Assembly (NCBI RefSeq): GCF_006442815.1 | Contig: NZ_VFVL01000007.1 | Span: 124,001-188,000, forward strand | Direction: 5' to 3' | Length of the DNA: 64,000 nt | From: Mesorhizobium sp. B2-4-3 | GTDB taxonomy: Bacteria; Pseudomonadota; Alphaproteobacteria; Rhizobiales; Rhizobiaceae | In this document: positions 1-7,498 of the stretch, one piece after another | Layout: every line of letters starts with the position of its first letter | How positions within the stretch are numbered: position 1 is the first letter of the stretch | Position numbers and translations under genes: made by a program | The notes under the pieces: model-generated | Databases searched by the model: none | Told to the model about the DNA's origin: nothing | What the model saw: only the letters and a program-made list of their open reading frames with translations

Positions 1-1
1 G

Positions 2-172
2 TCGCGTCCGGGCCTGACCGGGCTGTGGCAGGTGAGCGGTCGCAACGACGTATCCTACGACACGCGCGTCGCCTTCGATCGCCATTATGTCGAGAACTGG
101 TCTTTGTCCGAGGATATCCGCATCATCTTCAAGACCGTTCCCGCCGTGTGGATGTCACGCGGCAGCTATTGA
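2..172 (+). CDS. exoY: ExoY-type exopolysaccharide sugar transferase, C-terminal fragment
   Basis: The window opens inside this gene; 56 residues remain, ending at a TGA. The fragment has GLTGLWQVSGR followed by a Tyr-Val-Glu-Asn-Trp-Ser segment and an ILxDxxI-like helix, which is the C-terminal signature of bacterial sugar transferases (WbaP/ExoY) that load the first hexose-1-phosphate onto undecaprenyl phosphate at the inner membrane. The next genes are an ExoF-like exporter, an acyltransferase and an ExoQ-like polymerase, matching the exo order of rhizobia. ExoY rather than another member of the family is inferred from context. Confidence 0.8.
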   Translation, partial: SRPGLTGLWQVSGRNDVSYDTRVAFDRHYVENWSLSEDIRIIFKTVPAVWMSRGSY

Positions 173-301
173 CCGACGGGCCTGCTCCGCCAGATTCGGG
201 GCAGGCATCCGGCAGTGATCTCATCGGGCGGATGGGGCCAAAGCGAATCGGAAACGTATTTGACAAAAGACCTCTTCGGACTGTCTTACGCCTGCAATCT
301 C

Positions 302-1540
302 ATGCCCAAGACGACCGCCCGCCTCGCGGGCGCGTTGCTTGTTGCGGCGTCGCTCGCCATGCCGCAGCTGGCTGCCGCAGGCGATTATCAGCTTGGCCCA
401 CAGGACAAGCTCAACATCCGCGTCGCCGAATGGCAGACGGTCGACGGCACGTTCCGCGACTGGTCGGCCCTCAATGGCGAATATTCGGTCGGCCCGGGCG
501 GGACGCTCTCGGTGCCGTTCGTCGGCGACATGCAGGCCGCCGGCAAGACCACGGCGGAGGTCGCTTCGGCGATCGGCCTGGCGCTGCAGCGTAAGCTGGC
601 GCTGCCCGACAAGCCGGAAGCCTCGGTGGAGATGGCGCAGTTCCGGCCGTTCTACATTTCCGGCGAAGTCCAGAACCCCGGCCAGTTTCCCTTCGTGCCC
701 GATCTGACGGTGCTCAAGGCAATCAGCATTGCCGGCGGCATAAGGCGCAACGCCGATTATGGTCCCCAGATCGGTAAGGATCTGGTCACCGCCAAGGGCA
801 GCTTCGACATCTATGACGACCAGCGCATCCGCCTGCTCGTCAAGCGCGCCAGGATCGATGCCGACCTCGCCGGCAAGACGACTTTCGAGGTGCCCAAGGA
901 AATCGAGGGGGGTGATCCGAAACTGGCGACCATCGTCGCCGACGAAACGGCGATCCTGGTCTCCGACCAGAAATCGCTGAAGCTGAAGCTCGATGCGCTC
1001 GACGACCTGAAGGGTGTTCTGCAGTCGGAAATCGAATCGCTGCAAAAGAAGATCGAAAACCAGCAGAAGCAGGTCGATCTGGCCGAGAAGCAGGCCGAAA
1101 GCATCGGTCCGCTGGCGCAGAAAGGCCTGGTCGCCAATGCGCGCCTGCTTTCCTCGCAGCAGTCGGTCACCGACCTGCAGGGCAAGATCCTGGACTACGA
1201 GACGGCCATCCTCACCGCCAAGCAGTCGATCAGCAAGGCCGAGCAGGACGCCATCGACGCCAGGAACTCGCTGAATTCCACCCTCACCGCCAACCGTCAG
1301 CAGGCCGAGGCCGACCTGAACGAGGCGACGTTGAAGGCCGGCATGCAGAAGGGCCTGATCGCGCAGGCGTCGGACCCCGCGACGGCGGCCTCCCTCACCA
1401 GCGAGCAGGAACCGACCCTGCTTTATTCGCTGGTGCGGGTCGCCGACGGCAAGACGAGCGAGGTCGAGGCCAAGGAAGACACGCCTGTCCTGCCGGGCGA
1501 CGTGATCAAGGTGAAGCTGGCGCCGACGGCCAGCCAGTAG
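302..1540 (+). CDS. exoF: ExoF-like periplasmic polysaccharide export protein
   Basis: This 412-residue protein begins with a clear signal peptide (MPKTTARLAG, a hydrophobic stretch, then Ala-Ala-Ala before GDYQLGPQDK). I therefore chose the ATG at 302 over one at 215, which would put 29 odd residues in front. The polysaccharide-export domain (GDYQLGPQDKLNIRV...VPFVGDM) is followed by an SLBB-like domain (FYISGEVQNPGQFPF...AGGIRR) and then a long charged coiled coil, rich in Gln, Lys and Glu, over roughly residues 225-345. This layout is that of ExoF, the Wza-like partner in succinoglycan-type export, about 420 residues in Sinorhizobium. It follows the exoY end by 129 bases. Confidence 0.85.
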   Translation: MPKTTARLAGALLVAASLAMPQLAAAGDYQLGPQDKLNIRVAEWQTVDGTFRDWSALNGEYSVGPGGTLSVPFVGDMQAAGKTTAEVASAIGLALQRKLALPDKPEASVEMAQFRPFYISGEVQNPGQFPFVPDLTVLKAISIAGGIRRNADYGPQIGKDLVTAKGSFDIYDDQRIRLLVKRARIDADLAGKTTFEVPKEIEGGDPKLATIVADETAILVSDQKSLKLKLDALDDLKGVLQSEIESLQKKIENQQKQVDLAEKQAESIGPLAQKGLVANARLLSSQQSVTDLQGKILDYETAILTAKQSISKAEQDAIDARNSLNSTLTANRQQAEADLNEATLKAGMQKGLIAQASDPATAASLTSEQEPTLLYSLVRVADGKTSEVEAKEDTPVLPGDVIKVKLAPTASQ

Positions 1541-1640
1541 CGCCGCCGGACCGAGGCTTGCCCAAGGCAAAGCCGGGAAAGGAGGCGGGAGGAACAAGCC
1601 AGGCTCGTTCGCCCAGATCCGGACGAAATCATCCGGGTCT

Positions 1641-1706
1641 AAATCAAAGAGATAGAGCATGATGTCATCCGAGAACCCGCTTCACACTTTTCGGCATCAT
1701 GCTCTG
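1641..1706. repeat. Palindromic intergenic repeat, copy 1
   Basis: An 11-base perfect inverted repeat (AGAGCATGATG at 1654-1664 and its complement at 1695-1705) encloses the core GAACCCGCTTCACACTTTTC. The core and the flank CAAAGAGATAGAGC recur at 4375, 6684 and 54089. It resembles the RIME-type intergenic mosaic elements known in Rhizobium; family membership is inferred by eye. It lies between exoF and the acyltransferase gene. Confidence 0.7.
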
Positions 1707-1749
1707 GACGCGGGCGGGCGATCTGTTTTGGACCGCTTGAAGGCATAAC

Positions 1750-2841
1750 ATGCAGCCCGCAGCCCAGCATCACGTGTATCTCAATCTCGACGCCATCCGC
1801 GGCGTGGCGGCGATCAGCGTCATGCTCTACCACTTCTCGCCGTTCCTGGCCGACGGCAGGGTGCTGCCGTCGAGCTATCTCGCGGTCGATCTGTTCTTCC
1901 TGCTCAGCGGCTTCGTCATCGCGCATGCCTATGACCGCAAGATCGAGAACGGCATGGGCTTCGGCTCCTTCATGGCCATCCGCCTGATCCGGCTCTATCC
2001 GCTCTATCTCGCCGGCACGCTGCTCGGCTTCTTCTATCTGCTGGTCAAGAACAGCCTTATGCCGGCCGAATACATGCCGCTGTCCGAGATCGGCATGCAG
2101 CTGACGACCGGCATGCTCTTCATCCCGCTGGTCAGCGACGCCTATCACACGATCTTTCCGCTCAATCCCGCTTCCTGGTCGCTGTTCTTCGAGCTCATCG
2201 TCAACATCGCCTATGTCGCGGTCTTCGCGCTCCTGTCGCGGCGGATGCTGACGGGGATCGTCGGCGCCAGCCTCGTGCTGCTCGTCGTCGCCTCGATCTT
2301 CGCCGGCACGCTCGATTTCGGCATGACCGGCAAGACCATCCTCAGCGGCCTGCCGCGCGTAGCCTTCTCGTTCTTCCTGGGCGTGCTGCTCTGCCGATCG
2401 ATGGCGCGCTGGCAGGGCAGCCTCGGCTTCCTGCGGCGCGGCTTGTGGGTCGAGGGCGCGATCCTGCTCACGCTTGCCGTCTTCGCCATCGCTCCGGTCG
2501 GCGGCGCACGCGTCGCCTACGACCTCGCCGCCATCGTCATCGTCTTCCCGCTCATGGTGATGACCGGCGCGGTGGCGCCGACCGCGCCGCTTCTGTCGGG
2601 CTTCTATGGCTGGCTCGGGCGGATTTCCTACCCGATCTACATCATCCACACGCCGATGCTGATGATCATCGCCGGGGCCGGCAAGGCCTTCTCGATCGAT
2701 CCGTTCGCGCATCATCCCTGGTTCGGCATCGTGATGGCGGCCTCGGTCGTCGTCATCGCCGACATCGCCACGCGCGTCTATGACGAGCCGGTGCGGCGCT
2801 TCCTGCAGCGGCAGATGCAGCGCGCCCGGGCCGTGGCTTAA
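1750..2841 (+). CDS. Membrane acyltransferase, family 3 (OafA/ExoZ-like)
   Basis: A 363-residue integral membrane protein of the acyltransferase-3 family. The N-terminal motif LDAIRGVAAISVMLYHF contains the conserved Arg and the His thought to be catalytic, and FFLLSGFVIAHAY and RLIRLYPLY follow as usual. About ten hydrophobic segments fill the rest, with IHTPMLM near the end. Such proteins transfer acetyl or similar groups from the cytoplasm to extracytoplasmic sugars. Its place between exoF and exoQ suggests that it decorates the exopolysaccharide, as ExoZ does in Sinorhizobium. The acyl group and target sugar cannot be read from sequence. Confidence 0.85.
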   Translation: MQPAAQHHVYLNLDAIRGVAAISVMLYHFSPFLADGRVLPSSYLAVDLFFLLSGFVIAHAYDRKIENGMGFGSFMAIRLIRLYPLYLAGTLLGFFYLLVKNSLMPAEYMPLSEIGMQLTTGMLFIPLVSDAYHTIFPLNPASWSLFFELIVNIAYVAVFALLSRRMLTGIVGASLVLLVVASIFAGTLDFGMTGKTILSGLPRVAFSFFLGVLLCRSMARWQGSLGFLRRGLWVEGAILLTLAVFAIAPVGGARVAYDLAAIVIVFPLMVMTGAVAPTAPLLSGFYGWLGRISYPIYIIHTPMLMIIAGAGKAFSIDPFAHHPWFGIVMAASVVVIADIATRVYDEPVRRFLQRQMQRARAVA

Positions 2842-2865
2842 GAAGCTCAACGGACAAAATCCGGT

Positions 2866-4149
2866 ATGAAGATTCCCAAATCCATTCTGATCGATCCCGA
2901 CCGCAACGAGACCTACGGCACTTTCGCGGTCGCGGTTTCCATGATCGCCTTCGCCTACTCGCCCAATTTCGGCCAGATCCTGATCCTCGCCTATTATGCC
3001 GTCTGGCTGCCGCTGCTGTTCGTCGATTACCGGCGTTTCACCTGGAAACTCTCCGGCGCCTGGCTGCCCTTACTGCTTGCGGCCTATGTCTGCTTCTCGG
3101 TTTTCTGGTCTCAGGCGGCAGGCATCAGCGCGCGCGCGGCGGTGCAATATTCCTCGCACATCGTCTGCGCCTATGTCGCGGCGCGCACCATCAACGTGCG
3201 CACGCTGGTGGTCGGCTCGCTGATCGGCATCTTCTTCGTTCTGCTCTATTCACTCGGAGTCGGCGGTTACGCGCTCGACACGCTCGACGGCACGGTCAAT
3301 TTCGTCGGCGCCTTCGGCTCGAAGAACCAGATCGGCTTCTTCTCTTCGCTCGGCATCTTCTTCTGCCTGGCGTTCCTGGCCTTCTACCGGCGCAACTGGC
3401 TGGGCTTCGTCTGGACCGCGCCGATCATGCTGTTGTCGGTCTACATGCTGGCCATCGCCCATTCGGCAACGTCGGTGGCCTCGCTGCCGGCGGTGATCGG
3501 CATCGTGGCGCTGCTCAGCATGACCAAGGTGCTGTCGCTGCGCTATCGCCGGGTGCTGTTCATCGTCGGCGCCGGCGCGCTGGTGACAGGGGTGGTCGCG
3601 GCGCTCAACCTCGGCCTGCTGGATGTCGTGCTCGGCATCTTCGGCAAGGATTCGACGCTCACCGGCCGCACCTATCTGTGGGAACAGGGCTGGGAGGCGG
3701 CGCAGCAGCATCCGCTGCTCGGCTATGGCTATGCCGCCTATTGGGTGCAGGGATTTGCCGATCCGGAACGGCTGTGGGCGGAATTCTACATCTCGACGCG
3801 CTCCGGCTTCCACTTCCACAACACCTATGTCGAGACGCTGGTCGAGATCGGCTTCATCGGCGTCACCTTGCTGGCGCTGGTCATCCTGCGTTCTTTCTAC
3901 GGCCACGTATCGAAAGTGGTGTTCGGCGACTGGAGCGCCGATTCGGTGGTGCTTGCCGGCGCGATCGGGTTGATGCTGATCCGCTCCTTCTTCGAGGTCG
4001 AGATGCTCGGCCCCTACTTCATGGCGTCGTTCATCGTCTATTATGGCCTGTTCAGCCTGACCCCGTTGCCGGCTTTCCGGCGCCGCAGAGTGGCCATTCC
4101 CGCTGAGGACGAGAGGCATGCCAGTGGCCGCATGCCGGCGCCTGTCTGA
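2866..4149 (+). CDS. exoQ: ExoQ/Wzy-type exopolysaccharide polymerase
   Basis: A 427-residue protein with about ten to twelve membrane segments and the O-antigen ligase/Wzy_C signature GRTYLWEQGWEAAQQHPLLG at about residues 267-286, followed by HFHNTYVETLVEIG, the periplasmic-loop motif of this family. ExoQ polymerises lipid-linked repeat units into high-molecular-weight exopolysaccharide at the periplasmic face of the inner membrane. It starts 24 bases after the acyltransferase and probably shares its transcript. The choice of ExoQ over a generic O-antigen polymerase rests on the exo context. Confidence 0.82.
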   Translation: MKIPKSILIDPDRNETYGTFAVAVSMIAFAYSPNFGQILILAYYAVWLPLLFVDYRRFTWKLSGAWLPLLLAAYVCFSVFWSQAAGISARAAVQYSSHIVCAYVAARTINVRTLVVGSLIGIFFVLLYSLGVGGYALDTLDGTVNFVGAFGSKNQIGFFSSLGIFFCLAFLAFYRRNWLGFVWTAPIMLLSVYMLAIAHSATSVASLPAVIGIVALLSMTKVLSLRYRRVLFIVGAGALVTGVVAALNLGLLDVVLGIFGKDSTLTGRTYLWEQGWEAAQQHPLLGYGYAAYWVQGFADPERLWAEFYISTRSGFHFHNTYVETLVEIGFIGVTLLALVILRSFYGHVSKVVFGDWSADSVVLAGAIGLMLIRSFFEVEMLGPYFMASFIVYYGLFSLTPLPAFRRRRVAIPAEDERHASGRMPAPV

Positions 4150-4189
4150 TCAGTGGGAAGCAACGGCCGAACGCGCGACGGCTGCCTGG

Positions 4190-4339
4190 ATGAGCCTGCC
4201 GGCAAGGATCTTCAGGAAGGCAATCGACAGGCCGGCGATCTGCGACGAGCTCGGCATCATGTTCGCCGATGGCGGCGACTGGTGCCTGGCCATCTTCCCG
4301 GACCGCTCGACGGTATCGTTCAAGCACGGCGAGATCTGA
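4190..4339 (+). CDS. Possible short hypothetical protein
   Basis: An open frame of 49 residues (MSLPARIFRK ... VSFKHGEI) just after exoQ. I do not recognise it. Its composition (DELGIMFADGGDW, CLAIFPDR) looks protein-like rather than random, but no ribosome-binding site is obvious and the opposite strand is also open. It could be the tail of a decayed gene. The stretch 4150-4548 otherwise holds only the repeat at 4375-4478. Confidence 0.25.
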   Translation: MSLPARIFRKAIDRPAICDELGIMFADGGDWCLAIFPDRSTVSFKHGEI

Positions 4340-4374
4340 CCGAGCGGCTGCCGGCGTTCGAAGCCCTGCATGCG

Positions 4375-4478
4375 CTAGAGCTTTTCACCGTTTCGCGGAA
4401 ACGGCGAACCGCTCTATCTCTTTGCTTTGACGCAATTCCGGGCGGAAAACCGCTCACACTTTTCCTGGAGTTGCTATA
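4375..4478. repeat. Palindromic intergenic repeat, copy 2
   Basis: A fuller copy of the intergenic element. It begins CTAGAGC, has a small hairpin CGTTTC-GCG-GAAACG (4389-4403), then CTCTATCTCTTTG, GACGCAATTCCG and AAACCGCTCACACTTTTCC. It matches the copy at 6684-6785 almost base for base over its whole length. It sits between exoQ and the convergent DUF1349 gene. Confidence 0.75.
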
Positions 4479-4548
4479 GACATGAAGACACCCGGCAACG
4501 ACTTTTCGCGCCTCGGTGCAATCGAGAAAGAACCACGCGGTTCCGGAC

Positions 4549-5130
4549 TCACCCATGCAGGTCCCGCGAAATCGGCGGCCCGATCGTGAAGCCGGAAAAA
4601 GTCGCCTCAAAACCTTCGCGCTGCGGCGAGCAGCACATCATGCCGACATCGACCGATTTCGAGATCGGGAAGTAAGCCAGCCGCACCGGCTTCCAGTGGC
4701 CATCCGAGGCATCCAGATATTGGATGCGGATCGCCTCGGCGTGACGGGTCAGCCGGATCCGAACGCCGTCCTTGCCGGCGGCGATGGCGACCAGCGACCA
4801 ATCGGAGGTGTCGTTGGTGACGACGACGGAGAAATAGGCCAGCCCGTCGGTGTATTCGATGCCGGCCTTGATCCAGTGCGTTTCGCTGAGGCGCAGCATC
4901 AGCCCCGCCTGATCGTAGAGCACCTTGTAGTCACCTTGAACGGTGACCTCGGCGCTGAAATCACCCTCGACCGAACGGTAGAGGAAATGGCCGTTGTCGC
5001 GCCAGAAGCCGTAGAAGGTCTCGCGCCAGAAGTCGGTCTCCTTGCCCGTCCGAACGGTGAACGTGCCGTCGCCGACCGTGTGGTGCGGCGGCGGGTTGAG
5101 CCATGTCATGTCGTCCAGGGCTGACGCCAT
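4549..5130 (-). CDS. DUF1349 family protein (concanavalin-like fold)
   Basis: A 193-residue cytoplasmic protein without signal peptide. The run of alternating beta-strand motifs (GDFSAEVTVQGDYKVLYDQAGLMLR, WIKAGIEY, SDWSLV, FEATFSGFTIGPP) is typical of DUF1349, a lectin/glucanase-like jelly roll often encoded near sugar genes and found as YdjH/YesU-like proteins. Function is unknown; carbohydrate binding is only inferred from the fold. It ends the minus-strand unit that begins with the aldehyde dehydrogenase, 9 bases away, so the two are probably co-transcribed. Confidence 0.75.
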   Translation of the reverse strand: MASALDDMTWLNPPPHHTVGDGTFTVRTGKETDFWRETFYGFWRDNGHFLYRSVEGDFSAEVTVQGDYKVLYDQAGLMLRLSETHWIKAGIEYTDGLAYFSVVVTNDTSDWSLVAIAAGKDGVRIRLTRHAEAIRIQYLDASDGHWKPVRLAYFPISKSVDVGMMCCSPQREGFEATFSGFTIGPPISRDLHG

Positions 5131-5139
5131 CGATCCCTC

Positions 5140-6579
5140 TTAGCCGGCGAATGTATAGGCGGTCTTCACCGTGGTGTAGAACTCCATGGCGTAGCGGCCC
5201 TGCTCGCGCGGGCCGTAGCTCGAACCCTTGCGGCCGCCGAACGGCACGTGGAAGTCGACGCCCGCCGTCGGCAGGTTGACCATCACCATGCCGGCTTCGG
5301 AATTGCGTTTGAAATGCGTCGCGTGCTTCAGGCTCGTCGTGCAGATGCCGGAGGTGAGGCCGAACGGCGTGTCGTTGGCGACAGCCAGGGCTTCGTCATA
5401 ATCCTTGACGCGGATGACGTTGGCGACCGGACCAAAAATCTCCTCGCGCGAGATGCGCATCGCATTGGTGGAGCCAACAAACAGCGCCGGTTGCAGATAG
5501 AAGCCGGGCGTCTCGCGCTCCAGCCGGCCGCCGCCGAAGGCAAGCTCGGCGCCTTCCTGGCGGCCGATGGCGATATAATCCTCGTCCTGCTTGAGCTGGG
5601 TCTGGTCGACGACCGGGCCGATCTGGGTCTTGGCATCGAGCGCGTCGCCGATGACGAGCTTGTCCAGCCGCTCCTTGATCGCGTCGACGAAGCGGTCGTG
5701 GACGGCCTCGGTGACGATCAGACGCGAGGAGGCCGTGCAGCGCTGTCCGGTCGAGAAATAGGCGCCATTGACGGCGCAATCGACGGCTACCGCCAGATCG
5801 GCGTCATCGAGCACGACGAGCGGATTCTTGCCGCCCATTTCGAGCTGGAACTTGCGCATGTGCTCGACGCTTGCGGCGGCGACGCGCTTGCCCGTGCCGA
5901 CGGAGCCGGTGAAGGAGATGGCGTTGACGTCGGGGCTATCGAGCATCGCCTGTCCGACCACCGAGCCCTTGCCCATGACAAGGTTGAGCACGCCCTTGGG
6001 CAGACCGGCGCGATGCAGGATGTCGACGATGGTCCAGGCGCTTTCAGGCACCAGCTCGGCCGGCTTGAAGACGATGGTGTTGCCGTAGGCCAGCGCCGGC
6101 GCGATCTTCCAGGCGGGGATGGCGATGGGGAAATTCCACGGCGTGATGATGCCGACGACGCCGACGCCTTCGCGCGTCATCTCGACGCCGACACCGGGCC
6201 TGACGCTCGGCACCATCTCGCCCGACAGACGCAGCGTCTCGCCGGCGAAGAAGTCGAAGAGCTGCGCCGCCCGGATCGTCTCGCCGACACCCTCGGCCAG
6301 CGTCTTGCCTTCCTCGCGGGCGAGCGACCGGCCGATCTCGTCCTTGCGCGCCATGATCTCGTCGGAGGTTTTCTTCAGCACCGCATGGCGGGCCAGCGGC
6401 CCTGAGCGCGACCAGGCCGGAAAGGCCGCCTTGGCGGCGGCGATGGCCTGCTTGGCTTGTTCAGGCCCGGCCGAAGCATATTCGCCAACGACGTCGTTGG
6501 TGTTCGACGGGTTGATATTGCGCGAGCCGGCCTCGCCAAGCCACTCGCCGTCGATCAGGTTCTTACGCATCACGGTCAT
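5140..6579 (-). CDS. NAD(P)-dependent aldehyde dehydrogenase, alpha-ketoglutarate semialdehyde type
   Basis: This 479-residue enzyme belongs to the aldehyde dehydrogenase superfamily: oxyanion Asn149 (TPWNFP), catalytic Glu247 (ELEMGGKNP-like motif), nucleophile Cys281 (GQRCTASS) and the NAD-site glycines FTGSVGTGK. The ending (VDFHVPFGGRKGSSYGPREQGRYAMEFYT) is that of the rhizobial group that oxidises 2,5-dioxovalerate to 2-oxoglutarate, the last step of oxidative pentose, hydroxyproline or glucarate breakdown. The substrate is inferred. The ATG at 6579 is preferred to one at 6765, which would run through the repeat at 6684-6785. A GntR-type operator lies about 50 bases upstream. Confidence 0.85.
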   Translation of the reverse strand: MTVMRKNLIDGEWLGEAGSRNINPSNTNDVVGEYASAGPEQAKQAIAAAKAAFPAWSRSGPLARHAVLKKTSDEIMARKDEIGRSLAREEGKTLAEGVGETIRAAQLFDFFAGETLRLSGEMVPSVRPGVGVEMTREGVGVVGIITPWNFPIAIPAWKIAPALAYGNTIVFKPAELVPESAWTIVDILHRAGLPKGVLNLVMGKGSVVGQAMLDSPDVNAISFTGSVGTGKRVAAASVEHMRKFQLEMGGKNPLVVLDDADLAVAVDCAVNGAYFSTGQRCTASSRLIVTEAVHDRFVDAIKERLDKLVIGDALDAKTQIGPVVDQTQLKQDEDYIAIGRQEGAELAFGGGRLERETPGFYLQPALFVGSTNAMRISREEIFGPVANVIRVKDYDEALAVANDTPFGLTSGICTTSLKHATHFKRNSEAGMVMVNLPTAGVDFHVPFGGRKGSSYGPREQGRYAMEFYTTVKTAYTFAG

Positions 6580-6626
6580 CTTGTTTTTCCTTGGGTTTTG
6601 GTCGCGGCAGCCATCGGCCGGGTCAA

Positions 6627-6637
6627 TTGTCAGACAA
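6627..6637. promoter_or_regulatory. Candidate FadR/GntR operator
   Basis: TTGTCAGACAA is a perfect 11-base palindrome and fits the FCD-type GntR consensus TNGTNNNACNA. It lies 48 bases upstream of the aldehyde dehydrogenase start, in the only AT-rich stretch of that spacer. A second partial half-site (ATTGTCCG) follows about 20 bases further upstream of the gene. No GntR gene is adjacent, so the regulator may be one of the two GntR proteins in this window or one encoded elsewhere. Confidence 0.45.
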
Positions 6638-6683
6638 ATGATATAGTCATTGTCCGGGAGGAGGTCTACCGGCGATCTTAAAC

Positions 6684-6785
6684 CTAGAGCGTTCACCGTT
6701 TCAGGGAAACGGCGAACCGCTCTATCCCCTTGTTTGACGCAATTCCGGACGGAAAACCGCTTCACACTTTTCCTGGAATTGCTCT
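6684..6785. repeat. Palindromic intergenic repeat, copy 3
   Basis: Near-identical to the copy at 4375-4478, in the same orientation, with the hairpin CGTTTCAGGGAAACG and the blocks CTCTAT, GACGCAATTCCGGACGG and CGCTTCACACTTTTCCTG. It lies between the 3' end of the membrane-protein gene at 6800 and the promoter of the aldehyde dehydrogenase. Confidence 0.75.
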
Positions 6786-6799
6786 GAGGCCGGCTCGCG

Positions 6800-7285
6800 T
6801 CAGGTCGAGAACGACCAGAACAGGCATGCGAGCGTGACCGCGCCGAAGGCGACGAAGAACAGGCTTCTGAGCAGGATGTTGCGGCGGAGCTCGTTCATGG
6901 TGAGATGCGCCGCCACGATCGCCGCGACGAACAGGAAACGCCAGTTGAAAAGCGCCCAAAGCACCTCATGCTGGCCGAAGGCCCATCTGGCAACCAGCGA
7001 GCCGACAATGGTCGCGAACAATACGATCGTCGCCCAGAAGACCGCATCGGCTGCATGGGTCAGCACGACGCCGGCGGCACGAATGGGAAGGATCATCATC
7101 AGCATGGCGCCGAAGAAGTAGACGGCGGCGATCGCCAGGAACGAACCGGCATCGGCGATGCCGTCGAGACGCTTCACGCCGTAGGCGCCATAGGGATAGC
7201 CGTGTCTCGCCACGGCCAATGACAGCGCCATCAGCAAGGCGCTCAAAACCGTGACCAGTGCGAATGTGCCGAGGGCCTTGCTCAT
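6800..7285 (-). CDS. Four-helix inner-membrane protein, function unknown
   Basis: A 161-residue hydrophobic protein with about four membrane spans (around residues 7-26, 45-66, 77-98 and 115-156, the last stretch possibly two helices). I do not recognise a family. A charged loop RHGYPYGAYGVKRLDG follows the first helix. The intergenic bases on its 5' side (7286-7348) hold no clear promoter. The high aliphatic content and a plausible start support a real gene; nothing in the context points to a job. Confidence 0.6.
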   Translation of the reverse strand: MSKALGTFALVTVLSALLMALSLAVARHGYPYGAYGVKRLDGIADAGSFLAIAAVYFFGAMLMMILPIRAAGVVLTHAADAVFWATIVLFATIVGSLVARWAFGQHEVLWALFNWRFLFVAAIVAAHLTMNELRRNILLRSLFFVAFGAVTLACLFWSFST

Positions 7286-7348
7286 GCCTTTTCCTGTCGA
7301 GACGAATCAGCAGGAGTTTAGCAGAGCCGAACCATCAAAAGCCTCAAT

Positions 7349-7444
7349 TCACCTGTCGATATTCTCGAAGGCGCCGACGCCTTGAGCGATGAGGTTGGTT
7401 GCCATGACCAGCGAGACGATCGCCGCCGAATTGAAGACCCACAT
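7349..7444 (-). CDS. Possible 31-residue single-span membrane peptide
   Basis: Downstream of the ATPase gene and on the same strand, the frame starting at the ATG at 7444 encodes MWVFNSAAIVSLVMATNLIA followed by QGVGAFENIDR and a TGA. It is one hydrophobic helix with a short polar tail. It could be a true small membrane protein at the end of the transporter operon or a leftover of a larger gene. The frame stays open up to the ATPase stop, but no ribosome-binding site is evident. Confidence 0.3.
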   Translation of the reverse strand: MWVFNSAAIVSLVMATNLIAQGVGAFENIDR

Positions 7445-7498
7445 CTGCCGCCGGTGAGTTGCTGGCAGAGTCCTCGATGACGCGCCGCTGCTGGCCAG

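Noticed and set aside
4482..4589. 35-codon frame starting just after the repeat
   Set aside because: Overlaps the 3' end of the DUF1349 gene, has no ribosome-binding site and no conserved-looking segment.
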